Shown one piece after another: positions 6,404 to 13,220 of a stretch of 14,316 nucleotides of DNA. Position 1 is the stretch's first letter; the number at the start of each line of letters is the position of its first letter. Made by a program: the position numbers and the translations under genes. Origin of the DNA: an uncultured Fibrobacter sp. (lineage in GTDB: Bacteria > Fibrobacterota > Fibrobacteria > Fibrobacterales > Fibrobacteraceae); NCBI GenBank assembly GCA_937891805.1, contig CALATK010000052.1, positions 1 through 14,316 of the forward strand, read 5' to 3'. The notes under the pieces were generated by a model. The model did not search any database, was not told where the DNA came from, and saw only the letters and a list, made by a program, of their open reading frames with translations.

Positions 6404-9004
6404 CTACTTCTTGATCCTGTGGTAACCACGGGTATGGGTTTCAGAAGTGCGGCTGTAATTCTGTTCCAGGAGCTGCGGAGTCTGGCCAAAGCTCATGTAG
6501 CAGGGGGTTGCTTCTTCACGAATAACGGTAATCTGGTAAATGTAGGGGCCCGTTGCAAGCTTGCGTCCCTTCTGGGAAACAGGGTACAACTTCATAGCCA
6601 CCAGCATGGCACCAGAACCGTATGCAGGAATCGGGCCATCGGGACTTTCACAAACATTGCCCGGAGAAGCCTGAGGACCTAGCGCAGCCTTGAATTCTTC
6701 GGCAGTCATCTGCTGGTTGTACTGGTTCACAAAGTGACCCATGTGGTCAAACACGCGAACGTTTACACGGAAAGGCTGGGTCGTGGTGAAAGCATAGCTC
6801 ACGCAGCTTTCCACACCATTTTCGGCGAAGCACAGGGGCTGCCCGTCCGGGAGGCCCTTACCGGTCTTGGTGAAGGTCCCTTCGGCACCGGCAGTAGCGT
6901 ACTTTAACATATCAGCCTGAGACATATTCATGGGGTCCTGACCGGCTACAAGCGGAATGGAATACATCTGAAGTTCACCCGTAGCCGAAGGAGAAAGGTC
7001 ATCGCCGCCGGCAATATCCGTCAGCTTCTGGGACTGCTGGGCAAAATCCGGACGGTTGATAGACTTGTCTTGAGGCACTGAAACTTCTTCGTAATCCACG
7101 GAGAAGGTCGCCTTCGCCCATTCTTCAGGGAACCCTTCCACACTCTTGCCTGAGACGGAAGTAATCTTGAGGGGGGTTCCGTCGGGATTAACCATGAGTT
7201 CGTTCCAAATTCCAGTGTAATTCTCAATATCGGGAGTCGTGTAGTAGTTAAACGCCATACCGTCACCGCCCCTCAGACCGGAGGCATCCACATGGCCGTC
7301 CTTGTCCACCAGGACTCCGCTGAAGGAATACATCACACCATCGGCACCCTTGTCTTCGCCGGCGGACATCTCTGTCACTACCAGGCCCAAGGTATCCTGC
7401 CCGACGACGTTACCATTGGCGTCGTACTTGTTACGGGTCACGATAATCACAGGAACTGCACCACCGGCCCCAAGTTTGCAGGTCGAAGCGCCGGCACAGG
7501 CGGCAGCGGCAGCGGCGTTGGCCTTAATGGCATCGATGGTCGCTTGGTTCAAGGCTGTGTTCAAGAACATGCTAGCCACGGTCTTGCCGTCCTTGATGGT
7601 CACCATCACGTCGGTTACCGTGGGCTGGCCATACTTAGAAGGAGCCAGTTCAGAAAGGGAGGTTCGCATGAACATATTGGAACCGTCGGTCTGGCGGTCG
7701 GCATAGAAGAAGTGCAGGTGGTGCCAGGTGTTCGCCTGCCATGTTGCAGAACCGGCAACGCAGTTGCTATAGCCCGCCAAGGGTTCACCCTCATGGCAAC
7801 CATGGTTGTTCTGGGCCAAGGTTTCCACATCCACACGGCCGGGAGCAGCCAGGTGAGTACCACCGAGGTCAACGACCAGCACACCGTCCACGAAAATCCA
7901 CATATCGTCGTCACCGGTGAATTCAAAGACTTCGTGGTTGGGAACCTGGTTTTCGGGCTTGTACTTAAACTTGGCGTAACCCATCATGGTAAAGCCGTAG
8001 TTTCGTAGGTGCTGGGCGCCAAGGGAACCATTTGCGGCGGCAGCCGCCTGGGCAGCCCCTTCAACCTTAGGACCACCATTGGCCAGCCAGGAATTACAAA
8101 GGGCTGCGGTATTCTGGTTATTGTAGTCGGTCTGGTCGCCAGCATACTGATAGTTATACGGAGGGCAGAAAATGGACAATGATTGAGCACCAAACTGCTG
8201 ACAACCCTTATTGCTTGCCTCCTGAACTTCCGGGACGCAAGCAGCCTGGCCCAAGTGATTTCCTGAATATCCAGCGCCATCTGTGGAATCCAGAGGAGAA
8301 TAGCCACCGTTATTGTAGTTATAATCCACCTGGTAGTAATTGGTTCCCGACACCTGGGGCAAATCCAAGGTACGGTTAATTCGCCAGTTTACGTTTGGAA
8401 CATCGCTATACCACTGGTCAAAATGGGCGTTGTCGCAACGGTCAAAACCCTTCTGGATATGGACCCCGTCGTACATGTCGTACTCACCCTCCTTGGGAGG
8501 GTCGAAAGCCAGATGGTTCATCACCATACCCGGAGTATACCAAACCTCGTTTCCCCAAGCACCAGCCGCACAACTTTCTCCGCTGACATCGCTTGTGGCA
8601 TTGTGGTAACCACGGTGCTTTGAACCGGCGCACTCGCCGTACTTCAGGACGGGGCCAGGACTAGTCTGCCGCAAATAGGCCGGAAGGCTCGTGCCGGGGT
8701 CCTCGTTGGCAGTCATCGGCAGACCGTTTGTGCCAATCATGGCCCCCTGCCGAGAAGACTGGTTTCCGCAGCTACGGTGCAAGGCATCATTTGCGAACCA
8801 GGTTGCATCATATCCAGCCTTTCCATAGCCCTGAATTTCTGCGCCATGGCCTGCAGCATATTCTTCCGAGAAATTTTCGAAGTCCGGGTGTGTCACGCTA
8901 AAATCGCGGACCACAATATCTAGCTGGGCAATTTTTTCGGCACCGAAGGAAAGGGGTGTTCCGGCCAGGACCATTCCTGCCATTAACCAGGAATACTTTT
9001 TCAT
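6404..9004 (-). CDS. Secreted fibro-slime (PA14-type) domain protein
   Basis: The product has 866 residues from the ATG at 9002-9004. This start is preferred to one 20 codons upstream because a signal peptide (MKKYSWLMAGMVLAGTPLSFGA) follows and GGTGGAG lies about 10 nt before it. The N-terminal half is a fibro-slime region rich in W, Y, N and C. Around residue 360 it holds FEFTGDDDMWIFVDGVLVVDLGG, interrupted here at FTGDDDMWIFVDG and VLVVDLGG, then WHHLHFFYADRQTDGSN, the PA14 carbohydrate-binding signature with a calcium-type acidic loop. The C-terminal part has a FlgD/Ig-like segment (FRVNVRVFDHMGHFV, RKLATGPYIYQITVI). In Fibrobacter such proteins are outer-membrane or cell-surface components linked to adhesion to plant polysaccharide. 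The ligand is unknown. It is monocistronic, with its own promoter and terminator. Confidence 0.9.
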   Translation of the reverse strand: MKKYSWLMAGMVLAGTPLSFGAEKIAQLDIVVRDFSVTHPDFENFSEEYAAGHGAEIQGYGKAGYDATWFANDALHRSCGNQSSRQGAMIGTNGLPMTANEDPGTSLPAYLRQTSPGPVLKYGECAGSKHRGYHNATSDVSGESCAAGAWGNEVWYTPGMVMNHLAFDPPKEGEYDMYDGVHIQKGFDRCDNAHFDQWYSDVPNVNWRINRTLDLPQVSGTNYYQVDYNYNNGGYSPLDSTDGAGYSGNHLGQAACVPEVQEASNKGCQQFGAQSLSIFCPPYNYQYAGDQTDYNNQNTAALCNSWLANGGPKVEGAAQAAAAANGSLGAQHLRNYGFTMMGYAKFKYKPENQVPNHEVFEFTGDDDMWIFVDGVLVVDLGGTHLAAPGRVDVETLAQNNHGCHEGEPLAGYSNCVAGSATWQANTWHHLHFFYADRQTDGSNMFMRTSLSELAPSKYGQPTVTDVMVTIKDGKTVASMFLNTALNQATIDAIKANAAAAAACAGASTCKLGAGGAVPVIIVTRNKYDANGNVVGQDTLGLVVTEMSAGEDKGADGVMYSFSGVLVDKDGHVDASGLRGGDGMAFNYYTTPDIENYTGIWNELMVNPDGTPLKITSVSGKSVEGFPEEWAKATFSVDYEEVSVPQDKSINRPDFAQQSQKLTDIAGGDDLSPSATGELQMYSIPLVAGQDPMNMSQADMLKYATAGAEGTFTKTGKGLPDGQPLCFAENGVESCVSYAFTTTQPFRVNVRVFDHMGHFVNQYNQQMTAEEFKAALGPQASPGNVCESPDGPIPAYGSGAMLVAMKLYPVSQKGRKLATGPYIYQITVIREEATPCYMSFGQTPQLLEQNYSRTSETHTRGYHRIKK

Positions 9005-9018
9005 ATAACTCAATCTCC

Positions 9019-9050
9019 ACCTATATGCATAGGTATAATTAGACCTAGGT
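9019..9050. promoter_or_regulatory. Palindromic half-site cluster in the fibro-slime leader
   Basis: ACCTAT (9019-9024) and ATAGGT (9029-9034) are inverted arms around ATGC, and ACCTAGGT (9043-9050) is a second perfect palindrome. All share ACCTA/TAGGT half-sites. They lie between the predicted -10 and the Shine-Dalgarno site, consistent with an operator or leader RNA structure. Confidence 0.4.
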
Positions 9051-9051
9051 A

Positions 9052-9081
9052 AATATAACCCCAAAAAAAGGATTCTGCCAG
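9052..9081 (-). promoter_or_regulatory. Predicted promoter of the fibro-slime gene
   Basis: On the minus strand CTGGCA (9076-9081) and TATATT (9052-9057) are 18 bp apart. The -35 matches the sigma-70 consensus only partly. The hexamers lie about 48 bp upstream of the ATG. The -35 is in the loop of an inverted repeat (AAAAAAGG/CCTTTTTT, 9064-9091). Confidence 0.4.
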
Positions 9082-9152
9082 CACCTTTTTTGAAAAATTA
9101 CGGAAATAAGGGCCTTTGTCGTTTTTCTGTGACCCAAAACAAGCCTATTTCC

Positions 9153-9158
9153 TATAAT
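9153..9158 (+). promoter_or_regulatory. TATAAT -10 element directly before the 9166 start codon
   Basis: A perfect TATAAT ends 7 bp before the ATG at 9166, so a transcript from it would start at or within a base or two of the start codon. No clear -35 was found at normal spacing. No Shine-Dalgarno site is present (TTTTCCCC precedes the ATG). Confidence 0.45.
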
Positions 9159-9165
9159 TTTCCCC

Positions 9166-9783
9166 ATGAATTGGACTCTTATCGTAACCCTGCTTTTTGT
9201 GTTGCTCTTTGTGCGCATTTTCTGGGCGCATGTCAAGGCAAACAACGCCCGCGGCCAAGCCTACAAGCACCTGGCTCCAAAAGACAAGCTGGCCGTACTC
9301 AAGGAATGCCTGCTCAACGACCCCACCGAAACAAATCTCTCAAACTTGGGGTATTTTCTCAAGGAATCCGGGTCGGACCAAGAGGTCCAGTCCTACAAGC
9401 CCTTACTGGAAAAACAGCTGACTCTGGCCAACCAAAAGGCCGGACTAGAGGCCTGGGACGAACTTTACGTAGAGCAATCCAATTGGATAGACCAGATTCG
9501 TCCCTTGGAGTTTGATGAAGCAGAAAACGCCCTGAAAGAGGGGGACAAGAAGGCCTACATCGAGCACTCCCTGGAGGGAATTTCCAGGCTATATTCCGAC
9601 CGGGCCATCGAGGAAGTTCTTAAGCATCTCGAACCAGACTATCCCAAAGCCGAGACACTTTTGTTGAGTTACAGGCAGCTTGTAAACGCTTGCGAAGAAA
9701 GCCGCGCCGATGAAAAGTCCCTGGAAGCCCTCCGAAAAAAAAGGGATGCCTGGATAGAAAATCTACTCACCATAGAACCATAA
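9166..9783 (+). CDS. Membrane-anchored helical protein of unknown function
   Basis: The product has 205 residues. An N-terminal membrane helix (residues 4-20, LIVTLLFVLLFVRIFWA) lacks a cleavage site, so it should be an anchor with the rest in the cytoplasm or periplasm. The remainder is all-helical and charged. AYKHLAPKDKLAVLKECLLNDP and TNLSNLGYFLKESG have the spacing of TPR-like helix pairs, but no clear TPR consensus repeats. I recognise no family. It diverges from the fibro-slime gene across a 161-bp spacer and has neither a downstream partner nor an upstream Shine-Dalgarno site, so it appears to stand alone. Confidence 0.7.
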   Translation: MNWTLIVTLLFVLLFVRIFWAHVKANNARGQAYKHLAPKDKLAVLKECLLNDPTETNLSNLGYFLKESGSDQEVQSYKPLLEKQLTLANQKAGLEAWDELYVEQSNWIDQIRPLEFDEAENALKEGDKKAYIEHSLEGISRLYSDRAIEEVLKHLEPDYPKAETLLLSYRQLVNACEESRADEKSLEALRKKRDAWIENLLTIEP

Positions 9784-9802
9784 AAACGGCATCTTCGTGT
9801 TT

Positions 9803-9836
9803 AAATTGGCGATTTTCGGTCAAAATCATCAATTTT
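9803..9836 (+). terminator. Possible terminator hairpin after the 9166 gene
   Basis: AAATTG/CAATTT and GATTTT/AAAATC pair around a 2x2 internal loop and a CGGTC loop, then TTTAGGG follows. The stem is A/T rich and the T-run is partly in the stem, so it may be weak. It lies 20 bp after the stop codon. Confidence 0.4.
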
Positions 9837-9873
9837 AGGGTTCTTCGGCTCCCAGCTCAATGTTAGTTTATCT

Positions 9874-9909
9874 GTAAAGAACGGAAAAATTTTACATTCC
9901 GTCCTTTAC
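9874..9909. promoter_or_regulatory. Long inverted repeat overlapping the rpsP -35
   Basis: GTAAAG-A-ACGGAA (9874-9886) is mirrored by TTCCGT-C-CTTTAC (9897-9909): 12 of 13 pairs around a 10-bp A/T-rich centre. The right arm covers five of six bases of the predicted rpsP -35 (9905-9910). This arrangement suits a repressor operator; function is inferred. Confidence 0.55.
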
Positions 9910-9933
9910 ACACAAGTTTTTTGTTGTTATATT
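9905..9933 (+). promoter_or_regulatory. Predicted rpsP promoter
   Basis: TTTACA (9905-9910) and TATATT (9928-9933) are separated by 17 bp, giving a start near 9940 and a leader of about 34 nt. That leader contains AAAAGAGG before the ATG. This is the best promoter match in the window. Confidence 0.7.
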
Positions 9934-9973
9934 TGGCCTCAAAAAGAAACAATCAACCCTAAAAGAGGTTAAA

Positions 9974-10423
9974 ATGGCAACTGTTATCCGTCTCGCTCGC
10001 TTCGGCAAGCGTCACAACCCCATCTACCGCGCCGTGGTCATCGACAGCCGCAAGGCACGCGACGATAGCTTTATCGAACAGGTGGGTTTCTACAACCCCA
10101 ACCTGAAGAAGCCCGAAATCCGTTTCGAGCAGGAAAAGGTCCTCAAGTGGCTCCAGACCGGCGCTCAGCCCTCTGACACCGTCCGCAGCCTCCTAAAGAA
10201 GGTGGGCATCATGGAACTCTTCCACGAGCTCCGCGCCGGCCGTTCCATCGAAGGCAAGGTCGCCACTCCTAAGGCCGACAAGGCCAAGAAGGCCAAGCTC
10301 GGTCCCAAGGCTCTCGCCAAGATCGAAGCTGAAAAGGCCGCCAAGGAAGCCGCCGCTGCCGAAGCCGCTGCAGCCGCCGAAGCTCCTGCCGAAGCTGCCG
10401 CTGAAGCCCCGGCCGAAGCCTAA
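9974..10423 (+). CDS. rpsP: 30S ribosomal protein bS16 with Ala/Glu/Lys-rich tail
   Basis: The product has 149 residues. Residues 1 to about 82 are a complete S16 domain: MATVIRLARFGKRHNPIYR, then VVIDSRKARD, FIEQVGFYNP, and VLKWLQTGAQPSDTVRSLL. S16 binds 16S rRNA in the body of the small subunit and supports assembly. A further ~65 residues change from Lys-rich (about 99-122) to almost pure Ala, Glu and Pro (about 122-149), likely a disordered or helical tail. The start follows AGAGG at normal spacing. In many bacteria this gene heads an rpsP-rimM-trmD-rplS operon, but here a terminator and repeat element follow it. Confidence 0.97.
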   Translation: MATVIRLARFGKRHNPIYRAVVIDSRKARDDSFIEQVGFYNPNLKKPEIRFEQEKVLKWLQTGAQPSDTVRSLLKKVGIMELFHELRAGRSIEGKVATPKADKAKKAKLGPKALAKIEAEKAAKEAAAAEAAAAAEAPAEAAAEAPAEA

Positions 10424-10440
10424 TCGCACCCTTTTGCAGA

Positions 10441-10469
10441 GTCCTGTGCCTCGTGCGCAGGACTTTTTT
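10441..10469 (+). terminator. Strong intrinsic terminator after rpsP
   Basis: GTCCTG and CAGGAC close a 9-bp stem (10441-10449 with 10455-10463, one T-G wobble) with a 5-nt loop, followed immediately by six T residues. It lies 18 bp past the rpsP stop and should separate rpsP from the downstream genes. Confidence 0.9.
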
Positions 10470-10487
10470 CGTCTAAGGACGATTCCT

Positions 10488-10700
10488 CAGTTATCAGTCC
10501 TCAGTTATAGTTGTCAGTGTATAATTTGGCGCCAAAGGCGCGATTATAAGAACTCACAACTCATAACTCACAACTCATAACTCACAACTCATTACTAATC
10601 TTTCACCCCACACCTCCCTAGATCCTAGCCCCTAGATCCTAGCCCCTAGATCCTAGATCCTAACCCCTAACCCCTAGATCCTAACCCCTATCCCCTACCC
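10488..10700 (+). repeat. Heptamer-mosaic repeat element, copy B
   Basis: This fills the rpsP-rimM gap and stops one base before the rimM ATG. It has four parts: CAGTTAT-like heptamers (10488-10521); a short hairpin with GCGCC/GGCGC (10521-10546); six ACTCACA/ACTCATA units (10552-10593); and, after a 24-bp bridge, eleven full CTAGATC/CTAGCCC/CTAACCC heptamers plus a 6-nt remnant (10618-10700). The final array has the same composition and the same direction relative to the gene as copy A. A TATAAT occurs at 10520-10525 without a good -35; it is the only candidate rimM promoter seen. Confidence 0.9.
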
Positions 10701-10701
10701 A

Positions 10702-11262
10702 ATGCCCGACTACTCCAACTACATCACCGTCTGCGAACTCATGGGAAGCCATGGCGTCAGGGGCTTTATCAAGGCCCGGCCCACGACCCATGACCCGGAG
10801 CGGCACAAGCTGTTGAAGGCCGTGGTGGTGGAAAAGGTGAACGGGCAGTTCGTGGAACTGGAAGTGGAAGAGTCCAAGCAGGCAGGGGCGCTCTGGCACC
10901 TGAAGTTCAAGGGATTCGACACTCCGGAATCCTTGCGGCCCCTGGTGAACGGGAGCCTGATGGTAAGCCCCGACGAGCGTATTCCCGCCCCCGAAGGGGA
11001 GTTCTACCTGGACGACCTGGCAGGCTTTGCAGTCAAACTCTCGGACGGACGCACCGTAGGCGAAGTGCTGGAGGTGCAGGAACTGCCCACTGTAGACGCC
11101 TTCCTCATCAAGTTTGCCGAAGAAGCTCAGGGGGAGTTTTCCAAGAAGCCCATTCTTGCCCCCTGGATTGAGGACTGCGTGTCAGAAATTGACGAAGAAA
11201 ACCGGGCCATCGTCTGCGACGGCGACTACCTGCGGGCGCTGTGCCCCGAGGAGCGTTCATGA
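10702..11262 (+). CDS. rimM: Ribosome maturation factor RimM
   Basis: The product has 186 residues. The N-terminal RimM barrel carries CELMGSHGVRGFIKARPTTHDPE, the family's GxxGxxG-type entry. The PRC-barrel half carries EGEFYLDDLAGFAV and GEVLEVQELPTVDAFLI, and ends ILAPWIEDCVSEIDEE. RimM helps mature the 30S head and binds S19. The start is fixed by the conserved N-terminus and lies one base past the heptamer array, so the leader is C/T-rich (CCCCTACCCA) without a Shine-Dalgarno site. The stop overlaps the trmD start as ATGA, so rimM and trmD are translationally coupled. Confidence 0.95.
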   Translation: MPDYSNYITVCELMGSHGVRGFIKARPTTHDPERHKLLKAVVVEKVNGQFVELEVEESKQAGALWHLKFKGFDTPESLRPLVNGSLMVSPDERIPAPEGEFYLDDLAGFAVKLSDGRTVGEVLEVQELPTVDAFLIKFAEEAQGEFSKKPILAPWIEDCVSEIDEENRAIVCDGDYLRALCPEERS

Positions 11263-11963
11263 GAATCGACTGCATCACCATATTCCCCGAGATGTTTGCC
11301 CCCATGAAGCAGTCCATCATGGGCCGCGCCCAGAGCAAGGGAATCCTGCAGTTCAACACCGTGTTTTTGCGGGACTTTGCCGTGAACGACTACGGCCAGG
11401 TGGACGACGTGCCCTACGGCGGCGAACCGGGGATGGTGCTCAGACCTGAACCCCTGGCCCAGGCTATCCGTAGCACCGGCGTCAAGGAAGACGGCGGCAA
11501 GGTCATCTACATGACCGCAGACGGGGTGCCCCTCACCCACCAGATTGCCGCGTACCTTTCCAAGGAAGAACACCTGGTCATCGTGTGCGGGCACTACAAG
11601 GGAATCGACGACCGCATACGCCAGTCCGAGGTGGACATGGAAATTTCCATCGGGGATTTCGTGGTGAGCGGAGGCGAACTGCCCGCCATGCTCCTGACCG
11701 ACGCCGTGGTGCGGCTAAAAGACGGGGCCCTCGGGAACCGTGAATCCGGCGACACGGACTCCTTTGCCCAGGGGCTACTGGGTTGGCCGGTCTATACCCG
11801 CCCCGAGGTTTTCGAGGGCAAAAAGGTGCCCGAAGTGCTGCTTTCGGGTCACCACAAGAACATTTCTGAATGGCGGAAGCAGGAATCCTTGAAAAGAACC
11901 GAGGAAAGACGCCCCGACATCCTTGAAAAATTCAAATTAAATGCTAAATTTGGCGACAAATAA
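11259..11963 (+). CDS. trmD: tRNA (guanine-37-N1)-methyltransferase
   Basis: The product has 234 residues, the usual TrmD length. The ATG at 11259 overlaps the rimM stop and gives the canonical MRIDCITIFPEMF start, so the six upstream codons of the open frame are dropped. PYGGEPGMVLRPEP, HLVIVCGHYKGIDDRI, GDFVVSGGELPAMLLTDAVV and LLSGHHKNISEWR are the SPOUT-knot and SAM-binding signatures; the catalytic Asp is in GDTDSF. TrmD methylates G37 of tRNAs with a G36 and prevents +1 frameshifting. It is followed after 16 bp by rplS. Confidence 0.97.
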   Translation: MRIDCITIFPEMFAPMKQSIMGRAQSKGILQFNTVFLRDFAVNDYGQVDDVPYGGEPGMVLRPEPLAQAIRSTGVKEDGGKVIYMTADGVPLTHQIAAYLSKEEHLVIVCGHYKGIDDRIRQSEVDMEISIGDFVVSGGELPAMLLTDAVVRLKDGALGNRESGDTDSFAQGLLGWPVYTRPEVFEGKKVPEVLLSGHHKNISEWRKQESLKRTEERRPDILEKFKLNAKFGDK

Positions 11964-11979
11964 TTAAGAGGTACACATT

Positions 11980-12289
11980 ATGTCCCTGAACATCGAAGCT
12001 ATCCATAACGAAAACGTAAAGGCCGAAGCCCCGAGCTTCCGCGCCGGTGACACCGTCACTGTGAACGTAAAGGTTATCGAAGGAACCAAGGAACGCATCC
12101 AGCCTTTCCAAGACCCTCACGGTCCGCAAGATGTCCGGCGCCGTCGCCGTGGAACGCATTTTCCCGGTGAACTCCCCCCGTATCGAATCCATCGTCCTGG
12201 ATCGTGCCGGTAAGGTCCGCCAGTCCCGCATCTACTACATGCGTAACCTCCGCGGTAAGGCCGCCCGTATCGACGAACGCGAGGCCTAA
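11980..12289 (+). pseudogene. rplS: 50S ribosomal protein bL19 gene with a frame-disrupting internal deletion
   Basis: The first 44 codons in frame encode a normal L19 start ([26 protein letters not shown]). After CAA at 12109-12111 and one extra G, the next frame carries the rest from 12113: [22 protein letters not shown], interrupted by no stop, through [18 protein letters not shown] to TAA at 12287-12289. Together these give about 102 residues against about 115 for the family. Comparison with E. coli L19 shows the 13 residues between AFE and AFTVRK missing, so about 38 bp are lost and the frame shifts. The uninterrupted first frame would end at 12213 as a 77-residue chimera. L19 is normally needed at the 30S/50S interface, so an assembly error is as likely as a real lesion. 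Confidence 0.85.
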
Positions 12290-12314
12290 TTAGGCTTTCG
12301 GGGGTGATTTCCCG

Positions 12315-13220
12315 ATGAACGGGAATTCCCGACAACAAGTTATCCCGCCCACGCACTCAAGCGTGAAGGCGGGTTTTGTTGTATATTCCCACGACGACCA
12401 GGAGCGAAAAATCATCATCCTGGACAAGGGCGAACTTGCGGCAGTGGATAATTCCCTGACTCCCCGCAAGGTGCACTTTACCATGCAGCCCGGCGACCTG
12501 GTAGGGGTAGCCGCCCTATTGGAGCGGGAACCTTTCCGCTACGACCTGGAGGCCACCAGGGATTCCGAAATCACCGTGGTGGGCGAAGACTGCATGGAGT
12601 CCGAACTCAAGAGCATTCCCCTTTGGCTTTTGGCGGTTATCCGCGAGCTTTCGGCCAGAAACCGCCAACGGAAAGAAGCCCTCCGCCATAGCCGGGCCGC
12701 AAATTCCCTCGTGAGCCTCTCCGAATTCTGCAGGCACCTGAAAAAGGGCGAGCCCTACCCGCTAGAAAGCCTTGTGCAGGAATTCTGCTGGCAAACCAAG
12801 GCATCTGCCCCCGAAGTCAAGGAAGACCTGAAGTCACTCAGCCGGCGCAAGTTCGTGGAGATTGCCGGGATGGACCCCGTGGTGACGGTCACCCAGCCCG
12901 AACTTTTGGAACTGTTCGTGGACTACCTGGAATCCGAAGCGCAAGAAAAGCCCTGGCCGCCCCTGCAGCTCACGCTAAACCAGAAGAAGGCCCTTGTTAG
13001 GTTGTCTGTAACCGAAAGTGACTTGTCCCAGGATCCTCCGGCATGGCTCGCCTTTTTCCAGAAGAACAACATTGCCCTCACCGCCGCCGACTGGATAAAG
13101 ATGCAGGGCCTCGGCTGGTTCATAAACTCCAAGGGCGACCTTTTCGGCCCGGATTCCAAGAAGATTGAATATTTTCTCCTGGCGCTGCGCTACGAAATCA
13201 ACCTGAGGGGGGTGCTGTAA
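12315..13220 (+). CDS. CRP-fold protein with degenerate cyclic-nucleotide domain, paralog 1
   Basis: The product has 301 residues from the ATG at 12315, preceded by GGGGGTGA 8 nt upstream, or 285 from GTG 12363, which aligns best with its paralog's start. The first ~90 residues fit a cNMP-binding beta-roll (IIILDKGELAAVD, MQPGDLVGVAALLERE, DSEITVV). A linker helix follows, then a winged-helix-like segment (VQEFCWQTKASAPEVKEDLKSLSRR) and another near the C-terminus. The phosphate-binding cassette lacks the usual Glu (GDLVGVAALL) and the Arg of RSATV, so cAMP binding is unlikely. It ends as TAATG with paralog 2. Function is unknown; a transcription regulator is inferred. Confidence 0.7.
   Translation: MNGNSRQQVIPPTHSSVKAGFVVYSHDDQERKIIILDKGELAAVDNSLTPRKVHFTMQPGDLVGVAALLEREPFRYDLEATRDSEITVVGEDCMESELKSIPLWLLAVIRELSARNRQRKEALRHSRAANSLVSLSEFCRHLKKGEPYPLESLVQEFCWQTKASAPEVKEDLKSLSRRKFVEIAGMDPVVTVTQPELLELFVDYLESEAQEKPWPPLQLTLNQKKALVRLSVTESDLSQDPPAWLAFFQKNNIALTAADWIKMQGLGWFINSKGDLFGPDSKKIEYFLLALRYEINLRGVL
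12344..12377 (+). terminator. Terminator hairpin after rplS, overlapping the next gene's start region
   Basis: CCCGCC-CACGC (12344-12354) pairs with GCGTG-AA-GGCGGG (12361-12373) across an ACTCAA loop, leaving a 2-nt bulge, and TTTT then TTGTTGT follow. It is a strong rho-independent shape. It lies inside the reading frame from 12315 and covers the alternative GTG start at 12363. Confidence 0.75.

Noticed and set aside
9064..9091. AAAAAAGG/CCTTTTTT inverted repeat as a bidirectional terminator
   Set aside because: It lies between divergent genes, where no transcript needs ending, has a 12-nt loop, and the stem is mostly A/T.
10193..10429. A glycine-rich minus-strand frame opposite the rpsP tail
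   Set aside because: It is the mirror of the Ala/Glu codon repeats in rpsP and has no independent support.
10552..10593. A possible CRISPR array
   Set aside because: Units are 7 bp with no spacers and no cas genes nearby.
12109..12116. Programmed ribosomal frameshifting in rplS
   Set aside because: No slippery heptamer or downstream pseudoknot is apparent, and a shift alone would not restore the ~13 missing residues.
12284..12295. Perfect palindrome GCCTAATTAGGC across the rplS stop
   Set aside because: No loop and no T-tract of its own; probably incidental beside the better terminator at 12344.
12382..12387. TATATT after the rplS terminator as a promoter for the CRP-fold pair
   Set aside because: No -35 at suitable distance and no suitable start codon close downstream; the stretch is coding.
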